A stretch of 64,000 bases of DNA from Watersipora subatra (lineage: Eukaryota > Bryozoa > Gymnolaemata > Cheilostomatida > Watersiporidae), in NCBI RefSeq assembly GCF_963576615.1, contig NC_088711.1, forward strand, positions 38,994,621 to 39,058,620. The letters are read 5' to 3'. Made by a program: the position numbers and the translations under genes. Shown here piece by piece: positions 12,101 through 24,089 of this stretch. Below the pieces are notes generated by a model. The model did no database searches, was not told the DNA's origin, and saw only the letters and a list, made by a program, of their open reading frames with translations. Each line of letters begins with the position of its first letter. Positions within the stretch are counted from its first letter, which is position 1.

Positions 12101-12839
12101 AGCGTGTTTTTAAATGGATGCCACTCATATTATAATACCAACTAGCTAACTCATATGAGAGACAGCGAATAACTAGACTAAAAAGTGTAGACTATTTTTA
12201 AATCTATTGTGTTAGCTAGCTTCTTCCTCTTTCTGTTTCCTGCTCCTCACTTTTCCTCATCCAAGTCAAAGCTCTCCCTTCTTATTCTCTCAACCTTCTT
12301 TAAGGTCTCAGACAACTGTTTGCTCTAGTCTTGGTTTATTGCTAAACAAGTACAATTACTAGCTAGCCGAGTAGGTCAGCAAGGTAGAACCGGTGTATTC
12401 GGCAATTTGAAATCATGCTATAATGAAAAAATGCAAGTACACACAATGCTAGTCAAGCACAGAGAAGGCATGAGAATGGTGGTTGCTTCCTGATAAACAA
12501 GTGATGAATCACTCAGATATTTATTCAGGGTATTATAGGACAGCGAGTTAGACATCCTCAGGTTTTTAAACAATTAAAATAGGTTTTTTATTTAATTGTT
12601 TTGTTAGTGTGCGTGCATGCGTGTGTGCATGTGAGCATTGATTGAAAGAGTAAAAGTACAGTATAGCCTCAGCTCTATTGGATATACCTATCTCAAGTAT
12701 GTGGGCTATGTGATATGGTTGCCTCACTTCTCCAAGAACTTCACTCAAGTTACTGAAGGTAATTTAAACTTATCATGGGTGTACTACGGTCTGTAACCTA
12801 TTAACTACAGTCAATCTATAAATAAAATCTCAAGGCTCA

Positions 12840-13010
12840 TGTGTGTATCTGTGTGTAATTCAGTTTGCCCAGGTATAGCTATTAAAATATTTGAATGAAA
12901 AATCTGTATCGCAGAAGATTTGATCTCAGAACCTCTTGTTCACCAGGCAAATGCCTTACCATTTTAGCCATGTGAGATTGATGGATTCATTGGGTGATAT
13001 ATGTTGGTAT
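12840..13010 (-). repeat. tRNA-derived SINE-like copy, reverse orientation
   Basis: The reverse complement reads TAAAATGGTAAGGCATTTGC, then GGTTCTGAGATCAAATC, and matches the copy at 18420-18560 for more than 100 bp, including CACCCAATGAATCCAT. The pair on opposite strands fixes the element's outline. Confidence 0.65.
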
Positions 13011-13189
13011 GTGGGTGAAAATACGCTACCACCCTCCATGACGACGCAATGCAATTTTAGGTGTGCTCTTCTGTGAGAGCAAGTAGTAAGCTTTTATTAG
13101 TGAACTTGCCCAAATTAATCATTGGCAATGTGCCTGGCTAATGGCAAGTGGCAGGCAACTACATTACCTCTCATTTTTATAAACTGATT

Positions 13190-13560
13190 ATTAATACTCG
13201 TGCAACGCCGGGCATTTCGCTGGTTTTTATTATAGTAAGAACTGTGGCTATCTAAAATCACCACGTTGAGAAAAAAGTTTGCTTTCAACAGGATCTGAAC
13301 TCACAACACTAAACATGGTAGAAACTCTAACACAAGTGCTAATTTTTAAACTCTAACACAAGTGCTAATTTTTAAAAATAATTGTGCACATACTTATAAT
13401 GTGTGCTTTATCGGCATACTTAACAGTTCTTCATGGCACACTAGGCTGCCAGTTTATGATGGAAGGTGTCACTTTTAAGAGGTTCAAACTCATACGTTCA
13501 GTGAGATCAACACTCTAATGCCTGAGCTAATCCAGTTTTCCACAAAAATTGATTATGCAA
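13190..13560 (-). repeat. SINE-like copies with CCCGGCGTTGC tail, reverse orientation
   Basis: The tail (CGTGCAACGCCGGGCATTTC at 13200) is followed by a reversed tRNA-like block (AGGATCTGAACTCAC near 13291). A second reversed block lies at about 13480-13545 (GTTCAAACTCATACG, GAGCTAATCC). A 21-bp string, AACTCTAACACAAGTGCTAAT, is duplicated near 13323-13370. Confidence 0.5.
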
Positions 13561-13624
13561 ATTTGTGCACAATCAGTATTGTGCAAATACTCGTTATATA
13601 TGCTTTATTTGCACCCATGACAAT

Positions 13625-13829
13625 CTCTCATAGCACACTATACTGCCAGGGTACTAGTTCTCATAGCACACTATATATACTGCCAGGGTACTAGCTCTCG
13701 TAGAACACTATACTGCCAGGGTACTAGCTCTCGTAGCACACTATACTGCCAGGGTACTAGCTCTCATAGCACACTATACTGCCAGGGTACTAGCTCTCAT
13801 AGCACACTATACTGCCAGGGTACTAGCTC
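13625..13829. repeat. 33-bp tandem repeat, about 6 copies
   Basis: The unit begins CTCTCATAGCACACTATACT and ends GGGTACTAGC. The second copy carries an extra ATAT. The copies are nearly identical, so the array is recent. It sits directly downstream of the SINE cluster and about 1.1 kb before the TLR gene. Confidence 0.9.
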
Positions 13830-14954
13830 ATAATAGTTTTAATATTTATTATCATTTGATTTGCAGCTTGAAATTTCAAATGATGACATAATTATTTATA
13901 AATTTATTTAGTTTTTGTTCGATCGTAGTTTATTTTATAACTATCTTTTTGTTTTATGATTTATACCTTAACTTTTGTACTTATAAAAATAGCATAGTAA
14001 ACTTCCTTACTAGTTATAATTAAATAATTTTTTATTCTAAAACAATTATTATTAAATTAGTTTTCTATCAATTACCTATCAGCTCTTTTTATGATTATTG
14101 TGAGAGTGACCAGTGTCACCACTCAGTGTCAGTACAATGATTTTGTTTATCAGTGCTTATGCAGCCTGCTGTAACTATTATACCTTTAGCTTCTGGTGAA
14201 CATTGTTTTATTGCACCTGACAGACGTATCTCCATATCAAAGTAAAATTACCAAGTAACAAAACAAGAATACATCGGTAAGCGATATGAGTGATAACGTT
14301 GGTAGAATCTGACTGCGATTACAGCTAACATCAAGTGGTATAGAGAATATTTTGCTACATCATCATAATTCTTAAAGACTGAGTATAAGCTGAAAGCATG
14401 TTTTAATGTCAATTTAAGAGGTAGCGGCCACATTGCAATTACAGCAGAGGTTCCAAAATAACCGAAGCACAAAAGGTTACAACCGAACTGGTTGTGTCAA
14501 GTTTGAGTTTATTTGGCTAGCCAGTGTCGCAGCTCATGTTTGGTTATGCAATACATTGGACATGGTTAAAGTTTTGGGTTTTTGTTACAGAAGGTCAATT
14601 CATCAGTGATTCAGATTTAGCAAATGGAATCGTGCCAAAGCTTGACAAAAAATTACTGGATCGTCGTACACTTTTTTGATGTTCTGTTCCGACCCATGCA
14701 GCAATACTATGGAAACTTTGATACTTCGAGGGAAACATACTTCCTTCAAAAACTTCAGATTATATGCGATATGGTTACAATGGTAGCTTTAGGGCAATGA
14801 GTGTTAGAGTTCCTATAAATTACCTGATTGGCTTTTATTGATCTAGCTCAATGTCAATTCCGGCAAATAAGGTTGTACAAAGGCCAGTACTAAAACATTG
14901 TTTCAGCAATTGTTTGATGAGGTTTCTTGTTGAATATTAAACTCTTTGTTGCAG

Positions 14955-17900
14955 AAACTACAAGTCTTTCTGTATGTTTGGATTTCCTTCCTTACTACTT
15001 ATGTCGTATCTAATGGAGGATTTTGCAAATCTGAGCCGGACCTATGTTTAGTGTGTACGGTTGATGCTGATTGCCAAACTCGCGATCCAAACAACTTGGT
15101 TCCTCAAAACCTTCCGACAAGTCTATTGGGAATTAATATCATATACAGTGGAAAAAAGAGTGCCTCACTCACACCTTCATTATTTCATCAATATTCCAAT
15201 TTGACAAACATAATTATTTCAGGAAGAGCGATTACATCCATTAAAGATAATACATTCGTTAGTCTGAAATACTTAGAGCGTTTGTCAATATTTAAAACTG
15301 CAATCAAGGAACTTCCACAACAATTCTTGCCGATTCCAAACAGAATAGTGTATCTTGATTTCGGAAATAACTTTTTGAAAGACATTCCTTCAGGTCTCTT
15401 TCGAAATCTTCCAGAGCTTACTCAATTAAATCTTGGATTTAACCACATTGCTCACAATAGCTGCACAACAATTGGAGAAGACTTCGCAAGTCTTTCGAAA
15501 TTAACAATACTTGATATCGCCAACATGACAATTCCTGATGAGTGTAAAGCTGAAGTGCCAGATGATTTCTTTCTCTCGCTGCAAAGTAGCTTAACACACC
15601 TTAATTTAACCATGTCTAACATTTATCATGGAAGTCAGGTGATATTTGCCAACTTCACTAAATTGGAAGTCCTTGATATTAGTATAGCGAATCGTTTCAC
15701 TAGCTGTCCGGCTAATGCAGAAGAACTTTTTCTAAACCTGCCACAAACGCTAAAACAGCTAGTTTTTCAACGCTGGAGAACCAACCGCATTATGGATAAA
15801 GCTTGTATAGTTACTAATATAACCTTGAGAGGCTTACGTGCATTACCAAACCTTGCAACAATTGATACAAAGTTCAGTGATTTCATGTTTGGAGACATTT
15901 TAAACAAATCTGTCTTTGCTGGGTTTCAAAACCTTAAAGAATTAAACATTGGTTACAACCGCTTTGCACTGATTGACGATGATGCGTTTCATGGGTGCTT
16001 AAATCTAACCCACTTACAGATCGATGGAAACTCGCTTGGCTCTCGTCCATTTAAACTGTTTCAGAATCGTTCACAGTCCAACCTGCGTTATCTAAGCATG
16101 AGAGAATGTTATGTTTACTCAGATTTTAGTATTTCATACAATGCAGCACCTTTACTAAAGGTTGCTCCATTGGACTTGATAGACCTCCGACACAATTATA
16201 TTGTTAAAATGCCTAGCTTTGCGGACAATGAAACTGATCAACATCATCTGAACAGCTTAGTAACAATTTATCTTGACTTTAATCATCTCAGTAGTATCCA
16301 GTCAGGTGGAAACCTGACTGCACAATGCGACTCCCTAACAGCATTGAGTAATCTCACAATATCAAGCAACCAACTCAAAAATGTCCAAGGACTCTGTCCT
16401 TCCATCAAACATCTTAATCTTGCATCTAATCGGCTGTACTGGTATTGGTCTTTTTGGAATGAAGCGTCAATCGCACGCCTTCATCATCTTGAAATTCTTG
16501 ATATCTCTGACAATCAAATTCAAACTCTTTCATTAAATTTTACTTCCCAAATGACGAATTTAACCAACTTTCGATGTTTAAACAACAACATAACCTTTGT
16601 AGACTCTGCAAGTTTTGTTCATAATCGTCTTCTCAAAGTTCTGGACTTCAGCCACAACTTTATCAGTAACTTTGATTATGATGTAGTCCAGAATTTAAGT
16701 GAACTGACAACTCTGAAGCTTGATGATAATGATATAACATCTATTGACGAAAACCTTGTGAATAAATTTGTGAACAAAAGAAAAACATTAAAAACCTTTG
16801 GAGTAATTGGAAACCCACTATCATGCCTATGTGATCAAGAGTTTTTTCAGAGTTTCATTATACATACAAACAAAGTTCCATTTGGTAACAAATTAGAATG
16901 TCATGAGCCAGCAAGCTTACGCGGGCAAAAGATTTACGAATATAAGTTACAAATATTTGAATGTCATATTAAAGGAGCTTTTATAATTTTTGTATGTTTA
17001 CTTTGTGGAATCGTTGTAGCAGTACCTTTGTATAAATATCGGTGGTACATATTACATGTAAGAGTTGTTTTCAAAGCCATCATTAGACACATTTCAGATG
17101 TACAACTTGAACAGACCTGCTTATACGATGCTTATGTAATGTACAACTCGTCTTCTGAGAATGACCTGCTGTGGGCTACAAAAAGTCTACGACTGGCGGT
17201 TGAAGATTATACTACTTCTGGTAACTCTTCCACGGTTAGTTTGAACTGATGGTTAAAGTATTTAGTAGTGTGATAAGCAGTAACTTGGTTTCTGAGTATT
17301 TTCAATCCTCTTTAAAAGTTTTGGATAAATTTGAATTTGCTAAAAAAAGTATTTAGTATGTTGCAAAACTCAGGTAACTCTTACATGAACTATCGGTACC
17401 TCCTATAGAAATCGGCTGTCATTTGATATAAAAGAATTTAATTACAGTATTTTGTTTATTAATCTGCTCAAATAATGTTAGCTACTGACTTTTTTTCTAT
17501 TGTATAGTAAGTTTAGTATATATTGGGAATTTCATAATTTTGCTACCCATCGTCATGGTTTACATTGAGGAGAAAAATTAGAATCAAGTCAAACATTTCA
17601 ATTTGTATCCGAGGCCATTTACACAAACCTTTTCTACACTTCTGTATTGTTTGCACGCGAACAGCAACTTAAGTAAACCAGACTTGTTGTGGTCCAAAAT
17701 TGTTTTTGTTGTTGTTTTAATATTGTGTTATAGTTGGTTTTAGTTTTTTCTCATATACTGGTACTTAATGTAAAACTGTGTTAGTTTAAACTAGAATTTT
17801 ACAACATGCTCAATGTAAACAGTTATCCAAGTCAACACAATGCTTTACAATATGAATAAAATATGCGAACTAGAATTATTGCTTATAGAAAGACCTAAAA

Positions 17901-20764
17901 CTTTACATACCAGACAGAGATACATTGCCAGGCAGCATTGTTTACACTGAAATGATAAGAGCTATGGAGAAAAGCAGGAAGATAATCATTGTACTGAGTA
18001 ATTCCTTTATGAGAAAACCTCATTGCAAGGGACAAGCTGATCTAGCTGGTGAGTTCACCGGTGGCAGAAATCAAACTTTCAAGCAAATACTATTTGAATA
18101 AACTATTTTGTTGACTGGTTCACCTTTACACCAAAATTTTAAGAAAAAAATTCCTAACATAAAATGTAATTCATGAACTGCCAGCCAAATGCTCGGCGTT
18201 GCACGGGTACTGAAAAACAGCTTATAAACAGTGGCATGTAATGTAGTTGTTTGCCACTTGTCATAAGCCTGTGACACATTTCCAACATCTAATTTGAGTG
18301 AGCTAATATCTGTATTGCTAAACTTACTAGTAAGAGCCATGGAAACAAGATTTAGTGACATTGCGCATTGCGCTACGCGTATTTTAACCCGAATAATGGC
18401 TCATATCACCCAATGAATCCATTCATCCGGCGTAGCTTAAATGGTTAGTTTATCCTGGTGAATGGGTGAATGAGAGGTACTGAGATCAAATCTTCTGCCA
18501 TACGGATTTGTCCCTGCTAGATACTAATAGCTATAGCTGGACAGACCAAATGGCAAACAAATTGCAGATGATCTAAAAACGAAAAACTTTGAGATTTACA
18601 CACTAAGATAAAAGCATATAACGGCAGAAAAATAATTATTCGAAAAAGATTATATTGTAGTGGAAGTATTTCGACATCTGTATAGGGAACCGCCGGTTCA
18701 GTTCACTGCTTCACAAAAATAAAAATACCGAGCGACAATATGAATATATATTTCACAAATATATATGAGTACATGCGAACCATGTGTACATACAGTAAAC
18801 AGCATGTAAAGAGACTGTCGCTATATCTGCCTTCCTATTCTTTCCTTTTCATTTTATATGTACCAGTTATCGTTATCGTTAGGTTTCACCCATTATCATA
18901 TCGGTACGCTGGCTCTTTGTTGGCTCCATTCAGCTCTTTGTTGGCTCGACTTGGTAGGCCAAGTTTTCTCACCTACAATCGAGTCTCCTACTGTGAAAAA
19001 ACTTGGCCTGGTCGTGGCGTCGGTCACAGGGTCGACTGGACAGCCAGCCTTGGTCTTGGCGCTATCCTTCTACACATATAATACCTCAATGAATACTTAT
19101 TTTTTCACAGACTTGTGGTTAGTCTCATTTGCAAATCTAGCAACAACAATTTTGTTTTAAAAATTCAGCTTTCTTTTATTTAGCTAACCTATTGATTGTT
19201 GGAATTAGCTACTTGATTGTTGGAGTTTTATTTACACACAAGCAATAGTCACCCATAATTTATCTCCAAAATATGACAGCTTTCGCAATCACATTTTACA
19301 GGAAGAGAGTCATTTGGCCGAGAATACTTCCGACCTCATAGAATAATGGTTGTGGTAAGAGAAAGGCTAGATGAAGAAGCTATCAGGGCTCCATTTACTT
19401 CTCTTCTCACTGAAAATGTTGTTGATGTGAGTTATAAAAGTATGATATTACTGATCGTCTCATGAATGGTAGCTCTGCAATGTTACCAGTTGTTTTCTTT
19501 TAGTTTGTCAAATATTTTTTAACTCAGACATTTTTAGCAAATTTAGTCTGATGCTAATGCTGTACATTAGATGACATAGCAAATAGCAAAATATATTATT
19601 CAATTTCCGTAGCATTCAAAATCATATTATTTCTAAAAAACTTAGTCAGCTAAAAGTGATTGCTTAGAAGAACATATCATAAAATATATCATTATAAAAA
19701 TAAAATATCATTTTTCTTCAACTACTTTTGTTTAAAAAATCTCGTGTTTTGCCTATACAGCGATTTTACCAACTAAGAATATGTTTTAGCCTTCACACAT
19801 GTTAAGTCTCAAACCTGTCAACACATTACAACTCTTCATTCCTTATTCTTATTACATCTTCCACCCTCCTCTTCTACTGGTGGCCATAGTTGGGTTGTAT
19901 GTCATCAGCTTGCAATTCTTAACCAATTTGGCTAAAATAAATTGATAGCCATGATGGTTTTAGGGCCGCTTTGAAGCAGTACTTGCTGGACTCTCGGGAA
20001 TACATTTGTTCTGATTTCTGATTTCTTTTGCTTGGACGGCTGTGTTTTCTTCATTAACAATCTCATCTGTTAACTTGGGCTTCGAGCTGCAAACAGCCAT
20101 GCTACTGCGCATATGGGCCCTCATTACACTTTTATCATTTTTATGTTGTGATTTGATGTGAATAAAACAAACAAAAAAAAAAGTAAAACTAAAATGATTT
20201 TGGTTATTTCCAAATGCAACAGGCAAAAATATTACATTTCATTTCTGATAACCCAGCCTAAAGGAATTGCAAAAAATACCATCCTCTATTCAATTTCCTT
20301 TTAGTCATCTTCTAAGTAGATAGAGCTTAGTCTAATGCTACTCTTGAGGATTGCTAGGGCATATGCTCAAAATGTGTTAAATTTACATAACCATAACCCG
20401 CAATTACAAATATATTAAATGTAAGCCAATTGTGTGATAGCAAAAACTCTAGATAATGCTGTTTTCAAACCATCGCATTCAAAATCATGTACACTTCGAG
20501 CTACTAGGGCATCAAAAATGCCTCTAACATATTCAAAAACATGTTCCTGTTTGTTATCTACAGGCCCAATCATCCAATGAAAGACAAATGAAAAGAGTAT
20601 GGCGGCGAATCAGAAAGTTCCTTGCACAACCATCATATGAGTATAAAAGAGAAGAGCGGACTAGCCTTGAAGAAAACATAACAAACCACTCATCAGAAGA
20701 CGATGAGAGAACTGACAATGACACAAGTAATCATCAAACAGAAACTGAGCCTTTAGTAGCCTGA
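14955..20764 (+). CDS. TLR: Toll-like receptor (exons 14955-17220, 17893-18048, 19302-19426, 20564-20764)
   Basis: Probable type I membrane receptor for innate immune signalling. Exon 1 opens with a hydrophobic signal-like stretch, then many leucine-rich repeats (pattern LxxLxLxxNxL, e.g. LTQLNLGFNHI, LEILDISDNQI). A single C-terminal cap follows (NPLSCLCDQEFF...LECHEP), then a transmembrane segment near 16980-17035 and the start of the TIR domain (CLYDAYVMYNSSSEND). Exon 2 carries box 2 (LKLYIPDRDTLPG) and RKIIIVLSNSF. Exon 3 reads RPHRIMVVVRERLDEEAIR. Exon 4 carries a box-3-like RVWRRIRKFL and an acidic tail ending EPLVA. Exons 1-2 and 2-3 join in phase 1, exons 3-4 in phase 0; donors are gtaact, gtgagt and gtgagt. 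From 14955 the CDS is 2748 nt (915 residues), a usual TLR length. No ATG is in frame: TTGTTGCAG at 14946-14954 is a splice acceptor, so the initiator lies upstream. An ATG directly followed by GT at 14780-14784 would join in phase but is a weak donor. Confidence 0.95.
18420..18560 (+). repeat. SINE-like copy in TLR intron 2
   Basis: tRNA-like: GCGTAGCTTAAATGGTTAG as A-box region and CTGAGATCAAATC as B-box region. It matches the reversed copy at 12840-13010. A related tail (GCTCGGCGTTGCACGGGTA) lies just upstream at about 18192. Confidence 0.6.
18956..19009. other. Stem-loop in TLR intron 2
   Basis: Arms AGGCCAAGTTTTCTCAC (18956-18972) and GTGAAAAAACTTGGCCT (18993-19009) pair with one mismatch around a 20-nt loop. 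They lie in a locally GC-richer block (about 18890-19070) that also repeats GGCTCTTTGTTGGCTC. This may be part of an old element; nothing shows that it is expressed. Confidence 0.6.
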
Positions 20765-20869
20765 CATGAAAATCCTTACCGGTTTTTTTAGTTTATATAA
20801 GATATACCTGATTTTCTTAGAACTTTGATTTACTCATATATGATATTCTGTAAATTATCTATAAAAACA

Positions 20870-21180
20870 AGTTGCTTACATGAAACCATTGCAAGAAAAA
20901 AGGACTGTATATTTTGCTTCATTAACTTATAGACTGAGTAATATCGGTATGTCAATAAACTTTTCTTAATTGCCGTGACTATTTTCAACTGCCATGACTC
21001 CAGATTTCAATGTAGCCAAGGCCCCGCAGCTTCCATCATACGAGATGTATAGAGACAGCTACTTACATGAGATTGTCACAAGGAAGGAGAGCTGTATCTT
21101 TTTCTATACTAACTTATATACATACTGAGTAATATCGGTGTGTAATCGATGTTTTATAATTGCCAAGACTACTACATGTA
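20870..21180 (+). repeat. Diverged tandem duplication after the TLR
   Basis: A segment with CTTACATGA..., ACTGAGTAATATCGGT and TAATTGCC occurs at about 20870-20985 and again at about 21060-21170. It covers the end of the TLR 3' UTR, so a second degraded poly(A) region follows the first. Confidence 0.6.
20954..20959 (+). terminator. Poly(A) signal AATAAA of the TLR gene
   Basis: A canonical AATAAA 190 nt after the TLR stop codon (20762-20764). It would give a 3' UTR of about 200-215 nt. Confidence 0.6.
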
Positions 21181-22740
21181 GTAACTGGGATGACCTCTCA
21201 CTCAACTGTAGCTTGAACCTCTACAGCTGCCATCTAAAACTGCAAAAAATCTAAATCATGAACAAATATTTTACCTCAGTTCTTACTTGTTAACAGATCA
21301 GCTGTAAGATTTTTTTTAATTAAATAGGCACATGTGGATGTTTGAGACGTGGTTCTCTGGAAGCTGATAAAGTTTTAAAACCAAATATTTGAGACAATTT
21401 GCCAAAATACATGGACATATGCTTATGGAGGTTTGGTGAAATTGTTGAAACTTTGTGGAAGCACCTAGTGTTCACTTAGACTACCACATATGCCAAATTG
21501 GTATTTATCAAAGTATAGCTAATACTTGTTATTTCATAAAAGTGTCTCAAAAATAAGATTGGCATTGCGAATTAATTAGTGTAGCTATCCCGTGACCAAA
21601 ATTCTAATGAAATATGTTGCTTTTAAATTTTTGGTTTCTAACCTGCTATGGAATTATAAGGTGTAAGATTTTCCTTTTAGGCATTTCTATCTTTACAGTT
21701 TTACCTAACGGCTCTAAAAGAAATAGGATGGAACTTGCTCAAAATAGTTCTGAATTTGCTTTTCAATATTCTCAAAATGCAAAGATGCTGCAACTTGAAG
21801 GGTATCTATCGGAGTTGTTCTCCCAAAATTAAAAGAGCTGACAACTACAATTAGATTGAGTGTTTATAAACATCCAATGGCTTACATACCATGTACAATC
21901 GTCGCAAAAATAGTACACTGCTATAGTTGAACTAATAACAATATTAACCACCTTTTTATAGTGTAGTTATATTATTTTATAGCAACTGTCACAGCTGATC
22001 GCAAATGACATGAGGCAGAACCTGAAGCATAAACCCTACTGATTGGATTCAATACTGCAAACAGATGATTCACGATATATCACGATGTTATGATTATATA
22101 AAAAGCTTTTTGCATATTTTAACTTGTAAAAAAACTTTTTTTGTTCATGGTAATTAGAATTATTTATTTCATGAATGCCTGGGCGCGTAGAAAGCCATTA
22201 AGTGTCCTTATTATAAAACTAAAAAACTTGTGCAATTTAGTTCCAGTATCGCTGGCTCTGAAAATCATTAGCTGGCAGATAAATCTCCATTACACATATA
22301 TATATTGTTTATAAGATTGGAGGTTTCTCTTTGATGAAATAGCAGCAATTTTCAAATATTCCTCCTTAAACATTGCCATAAACAATAAAATTGCCATATC
22401 GCAAAGCGCTTCTACTGACGGACTGACCAGCTAGTTTAGTGTGCATCAAGACAAACACATTGCTAAACAGTTACAAATATTTTTACTAAACATGACTCCT
22501 GGTGCTCGTTAACCCCGAACTTGATGTCAGGATGTTATAGAGATTTTGACAAACAAAGTTCCTTATATTTAAGAACAGAAAAGTATTCACGTGAATATAA
22601 ATGACTAAGGCTCAGAGTTCCACTTCAGATACCAAATATATTGAAGTTAAGTTCCATGTTTGTTCTGCTGAAGCCTTTATGTATCCTGAGTGGTGTGAAG
22701 AATCGGGTTCACTCTAGTGAATCATACAACATTCACTTAC

Positions 22741-22918
22741 TCTCACATATTTCTCTATCCTACTTCTCATTAAAAAGATTTCTACTTTTTTGTGTACAAA
22801 CATGCACTTAGTCAGCCATTTTGAATGACCAGTTATAAAGTCTCCTTCTTGTGTACACTGTTGCAGTAATTGACTTGAACCATCCGTATCATTGTGGTCA
22901 TCACATAATATGGCGACT
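22741..22918 (-). CDS. Candidate internal exon, unidentified
   Basis: On the minus strand, a CTATACCATAG acceptor opens a 59-codon frame (VAILCDDHNDTDGSSQLLQQ ... RSRIEKYVR). It ends in phase 0 at a consensus AGA|GTAAGT donor. The composition is hydrophilic and protein-like, with three Cys. No flanking exons were identified. On the opposite strand just beyond it, a 39-codon ATG frame (22602-22721) is also open, so the strand is not certain. Confidence 0.3.
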
Positions 22919-23435
22919 CTATGGTATAGAAATATGTGCACTCAAATAGGTACAATGATTAAAATTTAGTATTTATTTCTTATAAAAGTTTTGGGCATTT
23001 CAGTAAATCTAGCAACTGGTTCAGGTGTGTTTAAACTACTGAATAAAAAAACTACATGTATATGTAAGGCCTAACGTCAATACAAAAAGTAATTATAGAA
23101 CTAAAGCCTAGGTATTTAGTTAAACAAAGTGTGAATATGTAGGACAGTTATTGGCAAGGTCGCATTACACCAGCTAATTGCAAATTTGCTTTTCTGTTGA
23201 TTTATTTCAACTACATAAAACACTTTTCGCATGATATGTAGTTTGAAAGTTAGAATGGCAAATGTTGTTATATGTTAGATACAAATCAAATTTTTGACCA
23301 AAGGCTTTTTTATTACCCTGGCAACGCCGGGTAGCGCAGCTAGTATATAAATAAATATATATATGTATATATTTCTCAAAGTATTTCATCTGTCTATCAT
23401 TCCAGCAATAATAATTAAAATCTTGATGTTAAGGT

Positions 23436-23525
23436 TTTGCGTTCCTATGGATTTGAACTCACGACGAATGCATCAGCAAGTTTCTTATCTAGACACTCTT
23501 CTATTGAGCTATCACGGCATATTGA
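23436..23525 (-). repeat. SINE-like block, reverse orientation
   Basis: Reversed tRNA-like strings: GGATTTGAACTCACGACG as the B-box complement and CTATTGAGCTATCACGGC as the A-box complement. It is preceded at 23315-23345 by GGCAACGCCGGGTAGCGC, the tail shared by repeats across the window. Confidence 0.5.
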
Positions 23526-23705
23526 TCCAAATATCTTCTTACACTGCATACCCCATGCGCATGATAGTTCTTTACAATAGCAATATTACATTTTATCCTA
23601 CAATATCGCTACTATAAATGTTTTACAACCCTTAGAATCTCTGTTAATTACTTTTCAATGTTTGTTTCAGTTAAACAAGGTTAAACTTATGTTCTTTCAT
23701 TTCAG

Positions 23706-24082
23706 ATGCCTCATTCATAAAAACTCTGATGTCAAGTGCATGTGGAAACTCAGACCAGCTTAACCATAAACTGGTAGATATTCAAAGTGACTCAGCAATT
23801 ATCTTAGAGTGGTTTAAAGTTTTAGAAAAATATGATGCTTTAAATTGTATCAATTTTTTATTTCAGTTGAGTCATGCCGTTGCATTATCAACAGCTCGAC
23901 GAATTTTCATACGTCTCTTTATACCCAGTAAAAACATTATCAGGTTTTTTTGTTGCTATTTGATTGGCAATAAAAACCAAGTCTTGTTTTCTTGTTTATA
24001 ATATGATTAATAAAACTATGCAGGTATAAATAGAGAGTCATCAGTCTCTGAGTTCAGCTCATCTTCAGCAGCAGTAGTATCC
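23706..24082 (+). CDS. Candidate gene, two internal exons (23706-23927, 24024-24082)
   Basis: The first exon follows TTTCATTTCAG and reads 73 codons (ASFIKTLMSSACGNSDQLNH ... ARRIFIRLFIP). It leaves one base at a weak A|GTAAAA donor. The second follows ACTATGCAG, completes a Ser codon, reads INRESSVSEFSSSSAAVVS, and stops at a perfect GTAAGT donor in phase 0. The reading phases agree across the join. The protein is hydrophilic with a Ser-rich stretch, and I recognise no domain. An in-frame upstream exon (phase 1) and downstream exons are required but not located. A transposon begins 7 nt beyond the second donor. If the first donor is not used, the frame runs on to a stop at 23999-24001. Confidence 0.42.
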
Positions 24083-24089
24083 GTAAGTA

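Noticed and set aside
12566..12760. Open frames on both strands, with a + frame reaching a GTAATT donor
   Set aside because: Both strands look equally protein-like (SIGYTYLKYVGYVIW and LGEVRQPYHIAHILE), so neither can be preferred; no acceptor or partner exon.
15188..15385. 65-codon minus frame
   Set aside because: Antisense shadow of the TLR ectodomain exon.
21614..21832. 72-codon + frame after a TTTTCCTTTTAG acceptor
   Set aside because: Shares a 19-bp string with the MITE at 10715, no partner exon in phase, so a repeat origin is likely.
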